The notes under the pieces are model-generated. The model did no database searches. It saw only the letters and a list, made by a program, of their open reading frames with translations, and was not told the DNA's origin. A stretch of DNA of 52,831 nucleotides from Polaribacter sp. (GTDB taxonomy: Bacteria > Bacteroidota > Bacteroidia > Flavobacteriales > Flavobacteriaceae), in NCBI GenBank assembly GCA_023254055.1, contig JALQYN010000033.1, forward strand, positions 1 to 52,831, given 5' to 3'. The translations under genes and the position numbers were made by a program. Below, in pieces: positions 7,133 to 17,203 of this stretch (position 1 is its first letter; each line of letters opens with the position of its first letter).

Positions 7133-9313
7133 TTAAAACCAAAAACCCAAATTAAAATACCAATACTGCTTTTTGGTGTCTGGAGACCAAGAATATTTTA
7201 AATCTATTGGACCTAAAAAAGAATTGATACTATAGCCAAATGCATACCCAGATTTTGTGTCATTAAACAAGTCCCCTCCTTTTAAAACACTATCTTCTAC
7301 TCTAGCAAAATTGGCCAAAAAATGAATAAATTGTTTTTCTGAAATTCCAACTCTTACATTAAATGTCGATTTTAAAAAAGATTGTTCTGACAATGCATTG
7401 ATATCGTACCCATAAAAAGGAATGTAATTATTGATGAAATTTTGATTATATCCTCCTAATAAAAAATCAAATGTTGTTGAGTTAACTTCACCAAGGGTAA
7501 ACCCTGCCTCTGACTCAAATTGAAAAGTAACATCTTTTAAAAAAGTTTTTGCAAATCCTATTTTACCTCTCACTTGTGAAAACTGAATAAAATCGTTGTT
7601 ATAATCTGTTGAAGACATATACCACTTAAACCTAGCATCTAAAAACACTCCTTTTTTAGGATAATATTTGTCATCATAGGTGTCTAATTTTAAATAAGAA
7701 TAGAGATTTAAATAATCACTATCGTCAAAAACAAACGGATCATTTGTCAACGTAGAAATTGTTTCAGTTTGCGATAATAATTTTTGATATTCTAAGCCTA
7801 AACCTATTGCAAACTTTCTATCAAAAGTTGTTTGGACATATACTCTATTTGTAAAATCTCTATACTTTAAATTGACTAAATTAATACCTGAAATATTTGA
7901 TTTTACATCGGTTTGAAAACTGTTATATCTAGAACTAAATCCGTAACTATAATAAAATCCATTATCTACAAAATACTGTAAATTAAATCTTGGCTTATCC
8001 CCAACTACTAAATCTATAGAGATTGCATCATTTTTAGATAAAATATTCTTTTTATTTAAATTGATTAAAACACCCGATTTATAAACCAAGTCATAATGTA
8101 CTCCTAATCTTAAATTTGCATTTTGTTTGTTTTCTTTAACGTCTATAAAAACAACTTTACCTTTAGAAGAATTTTTTACGTTAAACTTTATCATCTTAAA
8201 ATTATCAGTTGCTGATAAATAGCTAACTCTAGTTGCTAGTTCTTTATAATTGATTTTATCTCTTTCTTGTAATTTTAATTTTCCTAAAATATATGCTCTT
8301 GTGTAATTCTTATTTCCAGAAATTTCTATTTTACCAACAACAAATTCTGAATCTTTATTTACCAAATCGTTAGGAATTCGTTTTATTGTTTGGAGCTTAG
8401 CAATACTATCGAACGCTTTAGTAAATTTTTTTGCAATTTGAGTTCCTTTGTCCATTATTTCTAATGATTTATCAAAGGAAACAACCGTAAAATCAAAAAT
8501 ATCAGGATGAATGTAAATGTCTGTTTTTGCCTTCTGCTTAGAATTTCTATTATAAATTTGATAACTAGAAATTTGACTCAATACATCTAATACTGTTTTT
8601 ATATTTTCTTTGTCAAATAATTTTGATTGCACATCTACTCCAATAATAATATCTACTCCAGTTTTTTTCATTTCGTTAACCGGAAAATTATTTGCAACGC
8701 CTCCATCAATCAATAATTGACCTTCTATTTCTATTGGGTTTAGTAAGGTAGGAAAAGAACCACTAGCCCTAAGTGCCAAAGGTAAAGAGCCGCTTGTAAG
8801 CTTAACTTGATTTCCTGTTTCTACATCTGTTGCAATACAAAAAAACGGAATTGGAAGTTTAGAAAAATCTGAAATAGAATCTACAGGGGATAATAATTGT
8901 GTTAAAAAACTTAGTACATTTTGCCCTTTAGAAACACCTTGGGGTAAACCTATTTTTCCTTGATTTATTGGCAATACAAGTGAATGTTTTTCTCCATGTT
9001 CTTTATCAAAAAAAGGTTTTGACTTTCTTGGGTTCTTGTCTTGTAATAACGTATAAAAATCTGTGTCAATAACAATTTTTTCTATTTGACCTGCGCTATA
9101 GCCTGCTGCATACAAACCTCCAATAATGGCTCCCATACTTGTTCCACCAATATAATCTATTTGAATTCCTGCTTTTTCAATTTCTTTTAAAACACCAACA
9201 TGTGCAAAGCCTTTTGCTCCACCTCCACTTAAAACCAATCCAATTTTTGGTTGCTTTTTTTGTGCAAAAACAACCATTGAGGTTAGTAGAAATATGAAAA
9301 GTATTTTTTTCAT
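7133..9313 (-). CDS. Patatin-like phospholipase fused to an outer-membrane barrel
   Basis: Protein of 726 residues with a signal peptide (about 1-17). A patatin lipase domain follows (about 24-270) with the oxyanion motif GGGAKG (30-35), the nucleophile motif GTSMG (57-61) and the catalytic DGG in LLIDGGVANNFPV. A POTRA-like linker (about 320-400) leads to a C-terminal BamA/TamA-type beta-barrel ending in the aromatic tail NLGFWF. This is the PlpD-like (type Vd secretion) layout, except that here the lipase probably stays attached at the outer membrane. Both catalytic residues are present. The substrate is unknown. The start overlaps the uvrC stop by 4 bp (ATGA), so it is translationally coupled to uvrC. 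Confidence 0.88.
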   Translation of the reverse strand: MKKILFIFLLTSMVVFAQKKQPKIGLVLSGGGAKGFAHVGVLKEIEKAGIQIDYIGGTSMGAIIGGLYAAGYSAGQIEKIVIDTDFYTLLQDKNPRKSKPFFDKEHGEKHSLVLPINQGKIGLPQGVSKGQNVLSFLTQLLSPVDSISDFSKLPIPFFCIATDVETGNQVKLTSGSLPLALRASGSFPTLLNPIEIEGQLLIDGGVANNFPVNEMKKTGVDIIIGVDVQSKLFDKENIKTVLDVLSQISSYQIYNRNSKQKAKTDIYIHPDIFDFTVVSFDKSLEIMDKGTQIAKKFTKAFDSIAKLQTIKRIPNDLVNKDSEFVVGKIEISGNKNYTRAYILGKLKLQERDKINYKELATRVSYLSATDNFKMIKFNVKNSSKGKVVFIDVKENKQNANLRLGVHYDLVYKSGVLINLNKKNILSKNDAISIDLVVGDKPRFNLQYFVDNGFYYSYGFSSRYNSFQTDVKSNISGINLVNLKYRDFTNRVYVQTTFDRKFAIGLGLEYQKLLSQTETISTLTNDPFVFDDSDYLNLYSYLKLDTYDDKYYPKKGVFLDARFKWYMSSTDYNNDFIQFSQVRGKIGFAKTFLKDVTFQFESEAGFTLGEVNSTTFDFLLGGYNQNFINNYIPFYGYDINALSEQSFLKSTFNVRVGISEKQFIHFLANFARVEDSVLKGGDLFNDTKSGYAFGYSINSFLGPIDLKYSWSPDTKKQYWYFNLGFWF

Positions 9314-11106
9314 TCAGGTGTGTTGTTAAAATATTCAAATATAGTTTTTGCTCTAGAGTTTCCAACTTCTATTTCTAACTCTTCTAATCTAGCCATTTTT
9401 ACTCTTTTTGCAGATTTAAATTTACGCAATAATGTGGTAATGGTTTGCTTACCAATACCAGGTATTTGTTCTAATTCTGATTGTATGGCGCTTTTACTTC
9501 TTTTATTTCTATGAAACGTTATCCCAAAGCGATGTGCTTCATTTCTTAAAAACTGTATCACTTTTAAACTTTCCGATTTTTTATCTAAATACAACGGAAC
9601 AGAATCTCCTGGGTAATAAATTTCTTCCAATCTTTTGGCAATACCAACAATGGCAATTTTTCCTCTTAATCCTAAAATATCTAAGCTTTTTAACGCAGAA
9701 GATAATTGCCCTTTTCCGCCATCAATAATTATCAGTTGAGGTAACGATTCGTTCTCTGATAACAATCTTTTATAGCGTCTAAAAACAACTTCTTCCATCG
9801 AAGCAAAATCATCTGGTCCAACAACCGTTTTAATATTGTAATGTCTGTATTCTTTTTTACTAGGTTTTCCATTTCTAAAAACTACACAGGCAGCAACTGG
9901 ATGCGTTCCTTGGATGTTGGAATTGTCAAAACACTCGATATGTCTTGGTTCTTCATTTAAGCGTAAATCTGCTTTCATTTGAGACATGATTCTGTTGGCA
10001 TGCCTATCTGGATCCACAATTTTTAGTTGTTTAAATCGATCTTGTCTAAAATAACGCGCATTTCGTATTGACAGTTCAACAATTCGTTTTTTATCTCCCG
10101 TTTTTGGAATGGTAACCTTTATGTCATCTCCAAGCTCTACAGCAAACGGAACATAGATTTCTTTTGATTGCGAATTAAATCGTTGACGAATTTCTATGAT
10201 TGATAACTCCAACAATTCTTTATCAGATTCATCCAGTTTTTTCTTAATTTCTGTTGTATGAGATTGTATGATTGAACCGTTCGCAATTTTAAAAAAGTTC
10301 ACATAGCCATAGCTTTCGTCAGAAATAACAGAAAACACATCTACATTATTAATACTTGGATTTACCACGGTAGATTTTGCCTGGTAATTTGCTAATTGAT
10401 CTATTTTTTCTTTTATTTTATGAGCCTCTTCGAATTCCATTTTTGATGCAAAACCTTGCATCAACTCAGAAAATTTTTCTAAAGATTCTTTAAAGTTCCC
10501 TTTGATAATATTTCTAATCGCAGAAACATCTGCTTGATAATTTTCTTCTGTTTGTAGGTTTTCACAAGGAGCCTTACAATTTCTTAAATGATATTCTAAG
10601 CAAACTTTATATTTTTTTGCCGCAATTTTTTCTTTGCTTAAATCGTAATTGCACGTACGTAATGTATAAAGCTCTTTTATTAAATCTAATAAGGCTTTTG
10701 CTGTTCTAATAGATGTGTAAGGGCCAAAATATTCTGATCCATCTTTTACAACATTTCTTGTTAAGAAAATTCTTGGGAAACGTTCGTTTTTAATACAAAT
10801 CCAAGGGTACGTTTTATCATCTTTAAGCATCACATTGTATTTTGGTTGATACTTTTTGATCAGATTGTTTTCTAACAACAATGCATCTGTTTCTGTATCT
10901 ACAACAATGTGTTTTATGCTAACAATTTTTTTTACTAAAACTTTAGTTTTACCATTTTCATGATTCTTAGTAAAATAAGAAGCAACTCTTTTTTTTAGAT
11001 TTTTTGCTTTACCAACATAGATGATAACATCGTTTGTATCAAAATATTGATATACGCCAGGAGAATTTGGCAACGATTTAATTTGGATTTCTAAAGCATT
11101 AGACAT
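9310..11106 (-). CDS. uvrC: Excinuclease ABC subunit C
   Basis: Nucleotide-excision repair nuclease of 598 residues that makes both incisions with UvrAB. The order is a GIY-YIG nuclease domain (about 12-95, PGVYQYFDTNDVIIYVGKAKNLKKR), a UVR coil (about 200-240, MEFEEAHKIKEKID), an RNase H-like nuclease domain (ECFDNSNIQG, IIDGGKGQ) and a C-terminal helix-hairpin-helix (LEQIPGIGKQTITTLL). The family length is about 600. The four-base overlap with the patatin gene downstream forms a two-gene unit. Confidence 0.96.
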   Translation of the reverse strand: MSNALEIQIKSLPNSPGVYQYFDTNDVIIYVGKAKNLKKRVASYFTKNHENGKTKVLVKKIVSIKHIVVDTETDALLLENNLIKKYQPKYNVMLKDDKTYPWICIKNERFPRIFLTRNVVKDGSEYFGPYTSIRTAKALLDLIKELYTLRTCNYDLSKEKIAAKKYKVCLEYHLRNCKAPCENLQTEENYQADVSAIRNIIKGNFKESLEKFSELMQGFASKMEFEEAHKIKEKIDQLANYQAKSTVVNPSINNVDVFSVISDESYGYVNFFKIANGSIIQSHTTEIKKKLDESDKELLELSIIEIRQRFNSQSKEIYVPFAVELGDDIKVTIPKTGDKKRIVELSIRNARYFRQDRFKQLKIVDPDRHANRIMSQMKADLRLNEEPRHIECFDNSNIQGTHPVAACVVFRNGKPSKKEYRHYNIKTVVGPDDFASMEEVVFRRYKRLLSENESLPQLIIIDGGKGQLSSALKSLDILGLRGKIAIVGIAKRLEEIYYPGDSVPLYLDKKSESLKVIQFLRNEAHRFGITFHRNKRSKSAIQSELEQIPGIGKQTITTLLRKFKSAKRVKMARLEELEIEVGNSRAKTIFEYFNNTPE

Positions 11107-11174
11107 ACTACGAAAATACGTTTTTTATAGCGTATCTTCATCCTTGTTTTTATGAAAATAAAAAGATGTTTTAA

Positions 11175-11777
11175 CTATTTAGAAGCAAGTTCTTGTTTTT
11201 CCTCATTCTTTTTTTCTGGTGGAAATGCTTGCTTATTAAAGATAAACAATAGCGCAACACCAATGGTAATAAAAGAATCTGCTCCGTTAAAAATAGCATT
11301 GAAAAACGTAAAGTTTTCACCTTCATAAATTGGAAAATACAACATATCCACAACTCTACCGTGAAATAATTCTCCATACGGATTTTCTGCAAAAAGTGTT
11401 GCTGTTCCGTGAGCTGGTGCGTCAAAAATCACTCCATAAAACACTGAATCAATGATGTTTCCGAATGCTCCTGAAAGCACTAAAGAAATAGCCAATACAA
11501 TAACAGTTGGAGCATTTCTTTTAATGGTGTTTCGCAACCAATAAATAATTCCAAATACAGCTACCACTCTAAATAGAGTTAAAAATAATTTCCCTGCTTT
11601 ACCACCAAACTCAAAACCCCATGCCATGCCATTATTTTCTGTAAAATGAATTCTAAACCAATCGAAAACGTGAATACTTTCTTGAATTTCGAAATGTGTT
11701 TTTATGTAAATTTTACTTACTTGATCTACAAGTAATGCTAAAAAAACAGTGGTAATTGCAATGGTTTTTTTGGACAT
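11175..11777 (-). CDS. lspA: Lipoprotein signal peptidase (signal peptidase II)
   Basis: Inner-membrane aspartyl protease of 200 residues that cleaves lipoprotein signal peptides such as those of GldD. Four hydrophobic segments are visible. The conserved Asn in ENNGMAWG and the two catalytic aspartates in GNIIDS and NGADS are present. The Bacteroidota form carries a longer loop between helices, as here, and a charged tail. A weak TATTTTTG -7 match lies at 11802-11809 on the minus strand. In many Flavobacteriia lspA follows ileS and the DksA-like gene directly; here an opposite-strand gene lies between. Confidence 0.95.
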   Translation of the reverse strand: MSKKTIAITTVFLALLVDQVSKIYIKTHFEIQESIHVFDWFRIHFTENNGMAWGFEFGGKAGKLFLTLFRVVAVFGIIYWLRNTIKRNAPTVIVLAISLVLSGAFGNIIDSVFYGVIFDAPAHGTATLFAENPYGELFHGRVVDMLYFPIYEGENFTFFNAIFNGADSFITIGVALLFIFNKQAFPPEKKNEEKQELASK

Positions 11778-11894
11778 AGTAATGTGTTAATGTGTAATCA
11801 ACAAAAATAGGAATATTATTATGATTGTTCTAGTTTTCATAAATCATTTCTATTCAAAAGATTATAAGGACTAGCAATTTTAAATAAAATAAAG

Positions 11895-11902
11895 TAGTTT
11901 TG
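11895..11902 (+). promoter_or_regulatory. Probable -7 element (TAGTTTTG) for the DoxX-like gene
   Basis: TAGTTTTG fits TAnnTTTG and lies 26 bp before the ATG at 11928. The -33 box is weak. Confidence 0.4.
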
Positions 11903-11927
11903 AGATTATTAACCTTTATTATGTATC

Positions 11928-13226
11928 ATGTCTGCAACTGCTTCAATAGAAAATTCTACTTGGTCTAACTCTAAAAAAATAGGGTTCCGTTTTTTCTTCT
12001 CCTATTTTTCTCTTTTTATGTTGTTTGAAAATAATGGCGCTTTTCCTTTTTTTGAATATCTATCGGGTCTTTTTAATACTTTCTTATACAAATTGATTCC
12101 ATGGGTTGGAAAAGCAGCCTTTGGAATTTCTGAGACTATAAGAGTAGGACCAAATGGTAGTGGAGATACAACCTATGATTACCTATTGATTTTTACCATC
12201 TTTTTTATCGCTGTTTTAACCACTGTTATTTGGTCGTTTTTAGACAAAAAAAGAACAAATTATTTAAAAATGTACTATTGGCTAACTTTAGCCATACGTT
12301 TGTATGTCGGGCTAATGTTGATCAATTACGGAATGGTTAAAGTAATTCAATTACAATTCTCAAGTCCTTCTATGTCTAGACTAACACAACCTTTTGGAGA
12401 TGCTTCTCCAATGGGATTGGCATGGACTTTCTTAGGATTCTCTAAAGGATACAATATGTTTATGGGTATTGCAGAAATTGCCGCTGTGTTACTTTTATTT
12501 AGAAGAACTATGACATTTGGTTTAATTATTACACTAATGACAACGGCAAACGTAATGGCGGTAAATTATTTTTATGATGTTCCTGTTAAAATTTTATCTA
12601 CACACTTATTTTTGTTATCGGCCTTTTTATTAGCTAGAGATTTTAACAAATTATGTCAATTTTTCTTCTTTAGAAAACCTGTTTCTTTAAGCAGTATCTC
12701 CAAACCGAAATTTAAAAAAGGCTTCAATCGTTTTTTACTACTAGCAAAACTGTTTCTTTTAACGTATGCTTTAGGTTATGGTGCATATAGCACCTTAGAG
12801 ACTAAAGAAAAATATAGAGGAGAAAGTGCTAAAAGCATTCTTGAAGGTTTTTATGAAATAAATAAATTGACAATAAATAACACAAAAGTCGATTTAACTT
12901 TTAAATCTGACATAACCGGGTGGAAATACTTAATGATTGAAGGAAAAAGATTTGCTCAAATTAGATTTGGAAATAATCAAAAAAATTGGTTTAGAATAAA
13001 AATAGATTCTACTAAGAAAGAACTTGAGCTTAAAAATTCTAGAGATACCTTAAATGTTTATACCTTCAAATACAATGACGATTTAAAGGATAATTTCATT
13101 TTAAACGGAATTGTAGAAAAAGACAGTATTTCAATAAAATTAAAACGCACCAAAAATTATCAAGATAAATTTTTACTAACCAATAGAGGCTTTCATTGGA
13201 TTAATGAAGTGCCTTATAATAGATAA
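11928..13226 (+). CDS. DoxX-like multi-pass membrane protein of unknown function
   Basis: A 432-residue protein. About seven hydrophobic helices lie between residues 20 and 240, including the DoxX-like stretch RLYVGLMLINYGMVKVIQLQ and FMGIAEIAAVLLLF. A membrane stop near 265-285 is followed by a soluble C-terminal domain of about 140 residues rich in beta-type sequence. The helix pattern suggests the DoxX/quinol-oxidase-subunit-like fold, but no catalytic motif is visible. It lies on the plus strand between lspA and the DksA-like gene, both on minus, and ends at a bidirectional terminator. Confidence 0.6.
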   Translation: MSATASIENSTWSNSKKIGFRFFFSYFSLFMLFENNGAFPFFEYLSGLFNTFLYKLIPWVGKAAFGISETIRVGPNGSGDTTYDYLLIFTIFFIAVLTTVIWSFLDKKRTNYLKMYYWLTLAIRLYVGLMLINYGMVKVIQLQFSSPSMSRLTQPFGDASPMGLAWTFLGFSKGYNMFMGIAEIAAVLLLFRRTMTFGLIITLMTTANVMAVNYFYDVPVKILSTHLFLLSAFLLARDFNKLCQFFFFRKPVSLSSISKPKFKKGFNRFLLLAKLFLLTYALGYGAYSTLETKEKYRGESAKSILEGFYEINKLTINNTKVDLTFKSDITGWKYLMIEGKRFAQIRFGNNQKNWFRIKIDSTKKELELKNSRDTLNVYTFKYNDDLKDNFILNGIVEKDSISIKLKRTKNYQDKFLLTNRGFHWINEVPYNR

Positions 13227-13250
13227 ATACGATTTAAGAGCATTATAAAT

Positions 13251-13282
13251 AAAAAAGCAACCAAATTTGGTTGCTTTTTTTT
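13251..13282. terminator. Bidirectional terminator between the DoxX-like and DksA-like genes
   Basis: An 18-bp perfect palindrome (GCAACCAAATTTGGTTGC, 13257-13274) is flanked by A-run and T-run. It overlaps the stop codon region of the DksA-like gene. Confidence 0.88.
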
Positions 13283-13658
13283 ATTGATTTCTTTTAGCTT
13301 CTATGCTAAGTGTTGCATGAGGAACTAATTTTAGACGTTCCTTCATTATTAATTTTCCTGTAACTCTACAAACACCATAGGTCTTGTTTTCTATTCGTTG
13401 TAGCGCATTTTTTAAATCTCTAATAAACTTTTCTTGACGAATGGCTAATTGCACATTGGCTTCTTTAGCCATAGTATCTGAACCTTCATCAAATGATTTA
13501 AATGATGGAGATGTGTCATCTGTACCATTATCTGCATCATTTTTGTATGAACTTTCTAATAGAGCTAAATCTTCTTTGGCTCTTGCTATTTTTTTCTCAA
13601 TAATTTCTTTAAACTCTTGTAAGTCTTTATCTGAATATCTCACGATGCTGTCTGACAT
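13281..13658 (-). CDS. TraR/DksA-family protein without zinc-finger cysteines
   Basis: A 125-residue protein with a long coiled-coil N-terminal half (EFKEIIEKKIARAKEDLALLE), an acidic middle and a C-terminal DksA-type globular part with YGVCRVTGKLI and ERLKLVPHAT. Only one of the four zinc cysteines of classical DksA remains, as in other flavobacterial members. DksA proteins bind the secondary channel of RNA polymerase and act with ppGpp, and that role is inferred here. It lies 5 bp after ileS and is probably cotranscribed with it. Confidence 0.82.
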   Translation of the reverse strand: MSDSIVRYSDKDLQEFKEIIEKKIARAKEDLALLESSYKNDADNGTDDTSPSFKSFDEGSDTMAKEANVQLAIRQEKFIRDLKNALQRIENKTYGVCRVTGKLIMKERLKLVPHATLSIEAKRNQ

Positions 13659-13663
13659 AACTC

Positions 13664-16600
13664 CTACATTTTATTAATTAATATTCTACTTTTGATGTTG
13701 TCGAATTCGATTTCGACACCATCAGTTAATGAGTCTACAAAAACCAGTTCTTTAGTTAGAGTTTCACTCATTATATATTCTTTATTTTCTAATACAGATT
13801 CTTGTAAGTTTTGATAATTTAAGACGGTAAGTTGTATCTTATCTGTAACTTCAAAACCAGAATCTTTTCGTAAATTTTGAATTCTATTTACCAATTCTCT
13901 AGCAATTCCTTCTTTACGTAATTCTTCAGAAATAGTAACATCTAGAGCAACGGTTAATCCTTGTGAATTTGCAACCAACCAACCTTCAATGTCTTTCGAT
14001 GAAATTTCTACATCTGAGATTTCCAAATGTATACTTTTTTCATCAATTTTTATAGAAAGATTTCCATCTTTTTCTATCTTAAAAATATCTTCTTGACTAA
14101 AATTTTGAATGGCATTAGAAATCAACTTCATATCACGTCCAAACTTTGGCCCAAGTGTTTTAAAATTTGGTTTAATTTGCTTCACTAAAATTCCAGAAGC
14201 ATCATCTAACAACTCTATTTCTTTTACGTTTACTTCATGTTTTATCAAATCAGAAACTGCTAAAATTTCTTCTTTTTGTTGTGCATCCAATACCGGAATC
14301 ATTATCTTTTGTAAGGGTTGACGAACTTTTATTTTTTCTTTTGCTCTTAATGATAAAACCAACGAAGAAATAGTTTGTGCGTTTTCCATTTTACGTTCTA
14401 AAGACTCGTCAATAAACGATGTATCAAACTTTGGAAATTCTGCTAAATGCACAGATTCAAAATGCTCTTTTCCTGTTGCTTTTGTTAAATCTGTATACAA
14501 TCTATCCATAAAAAATGGTGCTACTGGCGCACTTAATTTTGCAACGGTTAGCATACAGGTATACAAAGTTTGATAGGCAGAAATTTTGTCTTGCTGATAA
14601 TCTCCTTTCCAAAAACGTCTTCTACACAATCTCACATACCAGTTACTCAAGTATTCTTGCACAAAGTCAGAAATTGCTCTGGTTGCTTTTGTTGGCTCAT
14701 AATCTTCATAAAAAGCATCAACTCTTTTTGTAAGCGAATGTAGTTCTGATAAAATCCAACGATCTATTTCTGGTCTTTCTTTTAAAGGAACATCTGCTTC
14801 TGTATAGGTAAAATTGTCAATGTTTGCATACAAAGTAAAGAATGAATAGGTGTTGTAAAGGGTTCCAAAAAACTTTCTTCTAACTTCGGCAATTCCTTCA
14901 AGATCAAATTTTAAATTATCCCACGGATTTGCATTGCTAATCATATACCAACGTGTAGCATCTGCTCCGTAGGTTTTCAACGTTTCAAAAGGGTCTGTTG
15001 CGTTTCCTAAACGCTTCGACATTTTCTGTCCGTTTTTATCTAAAACCAACCCGTTAGAAACTACATTTTTATACGCAACTGAATCAAAAACCATGGTTCC
15101 GATGGCATGTAATGTATAAAACCAACCTCTTGTTTGATCTACTCCTTCGGCAATAAAATTAGCTGGAAAACTTTCGTTATTGTCTATCAATTCTTTATTT
15201 TCAAACGGATAATGCCATTGTGCATAAGGCATTGAACCTGAATCGAACCAAACATCAATCAAATCACTCTCGCGTTTCATTGGTTTTCCAGATTCAGAAA
15301 CCAAGGTAATTTGATCAACTACATTTTTATGCAAGTCGATGTTATCATAATTCTCTTCAGACATATTCCCCACTTCAAATTCTGAGAAAATATCTTTGTC
15401 CATAACACCTGCCTGAACGGCACGTTCCATTTCTGATTTCAATTCTTCAACAGAACCGATTATGATTTCTTCCTTGCCGTCTGCAGTTCTCCAAATTGGT
15501 AATGGAATTCCCCAAAAACGAGAACGAGATAAGTTCCAATCATTGGCGTTTTTTAACCAGTTTCCAAAACGACCTGTTCCCGTTGATGCTGGTTTCCAGT
15601 TTATCGTTTCGTTCAATTCGTGCATTCTGTCTTTTACATCAGTAACTTTGATAAACCAAGAATCTAATGGATAATACAAAATAGGCTTGTCTGTTCTCCA
15701 ACAATTCGGGTAACTATGCACGTATTTTTCTACCTTAAAGGCTTTGTTTTCTGTTTTTAATTTGATAGCTAATTCTACATCAACCGATTTTTCTGGAGCT
15801 TCTCCGTCATTATAATATTCATTCTTTACATACTTTCCTCCAAATTCACCCAATTCTGGTCTAAATTTCCCTTGTAAATCTACTAAAGGAACTGGGTTTC
15901 CATTATCGTCTAAGACTAGAAGTGGCGGAATTTCAGGTGTAGCCTGTTTTGCAACCATGGCATCATCTGCACCAAAAGTTGGAGCGGTATGTACAATTCC
16001 TGTTCCGTCTTCAGTAGTTACAAAATCTCCAGAAATAACTCTAAAAGCATTTTCTGCATTTTCATAAGGCAAAGCATAGGTTAATAATTGCTCATATCGG
16101 ATACCTACTAGGTCTTTTCCTTTGAACTCGTTTAAAACTAAAAATGGAATTTGTTTATCTTCTTCTGAATAATTTGCTAATTCTGCTGCATCATTAACTT
16201 GATTAAACTTTTTCCCTGCAAATTGTTTTCCAACCAAATTTTTAGCCAACACTACTTTAATGGGCTCAAAGGTGTATTGATTAAAAGTATCTACTAAGAC
16301 ATAGTCAATCTTTGGCCCTACTGTTAACGCTGTATTACTTGGCAATGTCCAAGGAGTGGTTGTCCACGCTAAAAAGTGAACATCGCCTTCAACTTGTAAA
16401 AATTCTGGCAAGGTATTTTTTATCGTTTTAAACTGAGCAACAACCGTAGTGTCTGTAACATCTTGGTAGGTTCCAGGTTGATTTAATTCGTGAGAACTCA
16501 GTCCTGTTCCTGCTTTTGGAGAGTAGGGTTGAATTGTATATCCTTTGTATAATAAATTCTTGTTGTAAATTTGCTTTAACAACCACCAAACAGATTCCAT

Positions 16601-17071
16601 GTATTTTGGCTTATAGGTAATATATGGGTCTTCCATATCTACCCAATAACCTACTTTACGGGTCATATCATTCCAAATATCTGTATAGCGCATTACTGCT
16701 TTTTTACAAGCTTCGTTGTATTCTTCTACAGTAATTTTAGTTCCAATATCTTCTTTGGTAATTCCAAGTTCTTTTTCAACACCCAATTCTACAGGTAAAC
16801 CATGGGTGTCCCAACCTGCTTTTCTTTTTACTTGAAAGCCTTTCATGGTTTTGTAACGAGGAAAAATATCTTTAATCGCTCTCGCTAATACATGGTGAAC
16901 TCCTGGTAAACCGTTTGCTGAAGGGGGTCCTTCAAAAAAAACAAATGGTTCGTTTCCTTCACGTGAGGTAACACTCTTCTCAAAGATGTTATTATCTTCC
17001 CAAGATTGTAAGATTTCTTCTGCAACTTTTGGTAAGTCAAGTCCTTTATATTCAGCAAATTTTGCACTCAT
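13664..17071 (-). CDS. ileS: Isoleucyl-tRNA synthetase
   Basis: Class I synthetase of 1135 residues. The HIGH-type motif is HHVLA within GPPSANGLPGVHHVLARAIK (about 50-70). The editing domain contains TTPWTLPSNT and DGTGIVHTAP, and the KMSKR signature is in GQKMSKRLGN. A long C-terminal tail is typical of the Bacteroidota/eukaryote-like IleS type, so the length is normal. The start ATG at 17071 fits. The gene leads an operon with the DksA-like gene. Confidence 0.97.
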   Translation of the reverse strand: MSAKFAEYKGLDLPKVAEEILQSWEDNNIFEKSVTSREGNEPFVFFEGPPSANGLPGVHHVLARAIKDIFPRYKTMKGFQVKRKAGWDTHGLPVELGVEKELGITKEDIGTKITVEEYNEACKKAVMRYTDIWNDMTRKVGYWVDMEDPYITYKPKYMESVWWLLKQIYNKNLLYKGYTIQPYSPKAGTGLSSHELNQPGTYQDVTDTTVVAQFKTIKNTLPEFLQVEGDVHFLAWTTTPWTLPSNTALTVGPKIDYVLVDTFNQYTFEPIKVVLAKNLVGKQFAGKKFNQVNDAAELANYSEEDKQIPFLVLNEFKGKDLVGIRYEQLLTYALPYENAENAFRVISGDFVTTEDGTGIVHTAPTFGADDAMVAKQATPEIPPLLVLDDNGNPVPLVDLQGKFRPELGEFGGKYVKNEYYNDGEAPEKSVDVELAIKLKTENKAFKVEKYVHSYPNCWRTDKPILYYPLDSWFIKVTDVKDRMHELNETINWKPASTGTGRFGNWLKNANDWNLSRSRFWGIPLPIWRTADGKEEIIIGSVEELKSEMERAVQAGVMDKDIFSEFEVGNMSEENYDNIDLHKNVVDQITLVSESGKPMKRESDLIDVWFDSGSMPYAQWHYPFENKELIDNNESFPANFIAEGVDQTRGWFYTLHAIGTMVFDSVAYKNVVSNGLVLDKNGQKMSKRLGNATDPFETLKTYGADATRWYMISNANPWDNLKFDLEGIAEVRRKFFGTLYNTYSFFTLYANIDNFTYTEADVPLKERPEIDRWILSELHSLTKRVDAFYEDYEPTKATRAISDFVQEYLSNWYVRLCRRRFWKGDYQQDKISAYQTLYTCMLTVAKLSAPVAPFFMDRLYTDLTKATGKEHFESVHLAEFPKFDTSFIDESLERKMENAQTISSLVLSLRAKEKIKVRQPLQKIMIPVLDAQQKEEILAVSDLIKHEVNVKEIELLDDASGILVKQIKPNFKTLGPKFGRDMKLISNAIQNFSQEDIFKIEKDGNLSIKIDEKSIHLEISDVEISSKDIEGWLVANSQGLTVALDVTISEELRKEGIARELVNRIQNLRKDSGFEVTDKIQLTVLNYQNLQESVLENKEYIMSETLTKELVFVDSLTDGVEIEFDNIKSRILINKM

Positions 17072-17203
17072 ATGTTCCTTCTAAATAATCGATGTGCGAA
17101 ATTACATATTTTCTAGTAAATCTGAGCGTTGAACTCCTAAAAAGAAAGCGAAAAGCCTTCTAAAATTATTCCTCTACTATTTTTAGAAAAAATCAATACT
17201 ATA

